Shown here: positions 5,370-5,772 of the stretch, piece by piece | Layout of the letters: each line of letters starts with the position of its first letter | How positions within the stretch are numbered: position 1 is the stretch's first letter | NCBI GenBank assembly: GCA_022424805.1 | Contig: JAKMGR010000207.1 | Coordinates: 1 to 5,772 of the forward strand | Direction of reading: 5' to 3' | Length of the DNA: 5,772 nucleotides | From: Verrucomicrobiales bacterium | Lineage (GTDB): Bacteria; Verrucomicrobiota; Verrucomicrobiia; Verrucomicrobiales; DEV007 | The notes under the pieces: generated by a model | Seen by the model: only the letters and a program-made list of their open reading frames with translations | Databases searched by the model: none | What the model was told of the DNA's origin: nothing | Made by a program: the position numbers and the translations under genes

Positions 5370-5772
5370 AAAACCGGACTGAACAATCTAGCCAGCCTGA
5401 CGAAAAGTCGAAACCAGAGCGGGCGCTTCGTGTAGTCGTCGCCAAAGACTTCCTGGCACCTCGCAAAGTCGCGATCCAGCATTGCCTTCAACTTCTGCGC
5501 GAAGTCCTGACAAAGCACTACTACCGAAATTTCAAAATTTAACCGCAGCGAACGGTTGTCCAGGTTCGCTGTCCCCACGGATGACATATTGTCATCTACC
5601 AACACTACTTTCTGATGCAGAAACCCGGGCTGGAATCGGAAAATCCGAACCCCGGCAGCCTCCATATCCTGTAAATAGGAAAAGGTCGCTAACCACGGAA
5701 GCCACTTGTCCGGCACCTGTGGGATCATAATTCGGACATCAACACCTCGAAGCGCCGCCATCTGCAGAGCCG
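5366..5772 (-). CDS. Cardiolipin synthase-like phospholipase D, C-terminal part, 5' end outside window
   Basis: End of a PLD-superfamily protein of the cardiolipin synthase type, which would join phospholipid head groups at the inner membrane. The frame is open to the window edge, so the Met at 5761 is internal: AALRGVDVRIMIP is the usual interior motif before the second catalytic site. Counting from that Met, the HKD motif is H49, K51 and D56 in HQKVVLVDD, followed by GTANLDNRS (63-71) and NFE (75-77), all typical of Cls. The C-terminus with DYTKRP and the hydrophobic LFVRLARLFSPVL matches the usual Cls end, so the 3' end is intact. Cardiolipin synthases have about 480-500 residues, so most of the protein, including the first HKD motif and N-terminal membrane helices if present, lies to the right. 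The stop TGA overlaps the cysteine desulfurase start by four bases. Other PLD-family transferases are possible. Confidence 0.92.
   Translation of the reverse strand, partial: ALQMAALRGVDVRIMIPQVPDKWLPWLATFSYLQDMEAAGVRIFRFQPGFLHQKVVLVDDNMSSVGTANLDNRSLRLNFEISVVVLCQDFAQKLKAMLDRDFARCQEVFGDDYTKRPLWFRLFVRLARLFSPVL

Noticed and set aside
4758..5435. A 225-codon + strand open frame across the cysteine desulfurase gene and into the PLD gene.
   Set aside because: The antisense strand encodes two clearly conserved enzymes. The 225-codon translation is rich in Arg, His and Ser with no family features.

Overview
The window looks like ordinary bacterial chromosome. It is gene-dense, has moderate GC, and carries housekeeping genes on both strands, with no mobile element, RNA gene or CRISPR array that I can see. 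Several proteins (the FmdB zinc ribbon with a Ser/Lys/Asp tail, the short stand-alone rhodanese, the atypical RNase Z-like protein) remind me of Verrucomicrobiota or neighbouring PVC lineages. That placement is an impression from protein style, not a demonstrated assignment. None of the visible starts has a clear Shine-Dalgarno sequence at normal spacing.

Layout. On the + strand, 1..642 is the 3' part of purH (AICAR transformylase domain), followed after 49 bases by a complete RNase Z-like metallo-beta-lactamase (692..1708). Facing them on the - strand is a probable three-gene operon read from right to left: an FmdB-type zinc ribbon protein (3748..3434), an unrecognised single-pass membrane protein with a tandem 14-residue DP/Q repeat (3415..2315), and a Nudix hydrolase of the ADP-ribose pyrophosphatase type (2306..1740). 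Its genes are 18 and 8 bases apart. A short divergent region (3749..3833) with a small inverted repeat and a possible promoter separates this operon from a + strand rhodanese (3834..4196). The rhodanese converges on a - strand pair: the 3' end of a cardiolipin synthase-type phospholipase D (5772..5366, partial) whose stop overlaps the start of a NifS/IscS-like cysteine desulfurase (5369..4218) by four bases.

How the genes may work together. PurH serves purine synthesis, the RNase Z-like protein would act on tRNA 3' ends, and the Nudix enzyme would clear nucleoside diphosphate derivatives. The cysteine desulfurase and rhodanese could hand on sulfane sulfur, and the PLD protein would act on membrane phospholipid. 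Apart from the three-gene operon and the overlapping pair, nothing shows that these genes form one system. No stretch over 300 bases lacks a gene. The most unusual element is the repeat-bearing membrane protein. I found no convincing undescribed multi-gene system.
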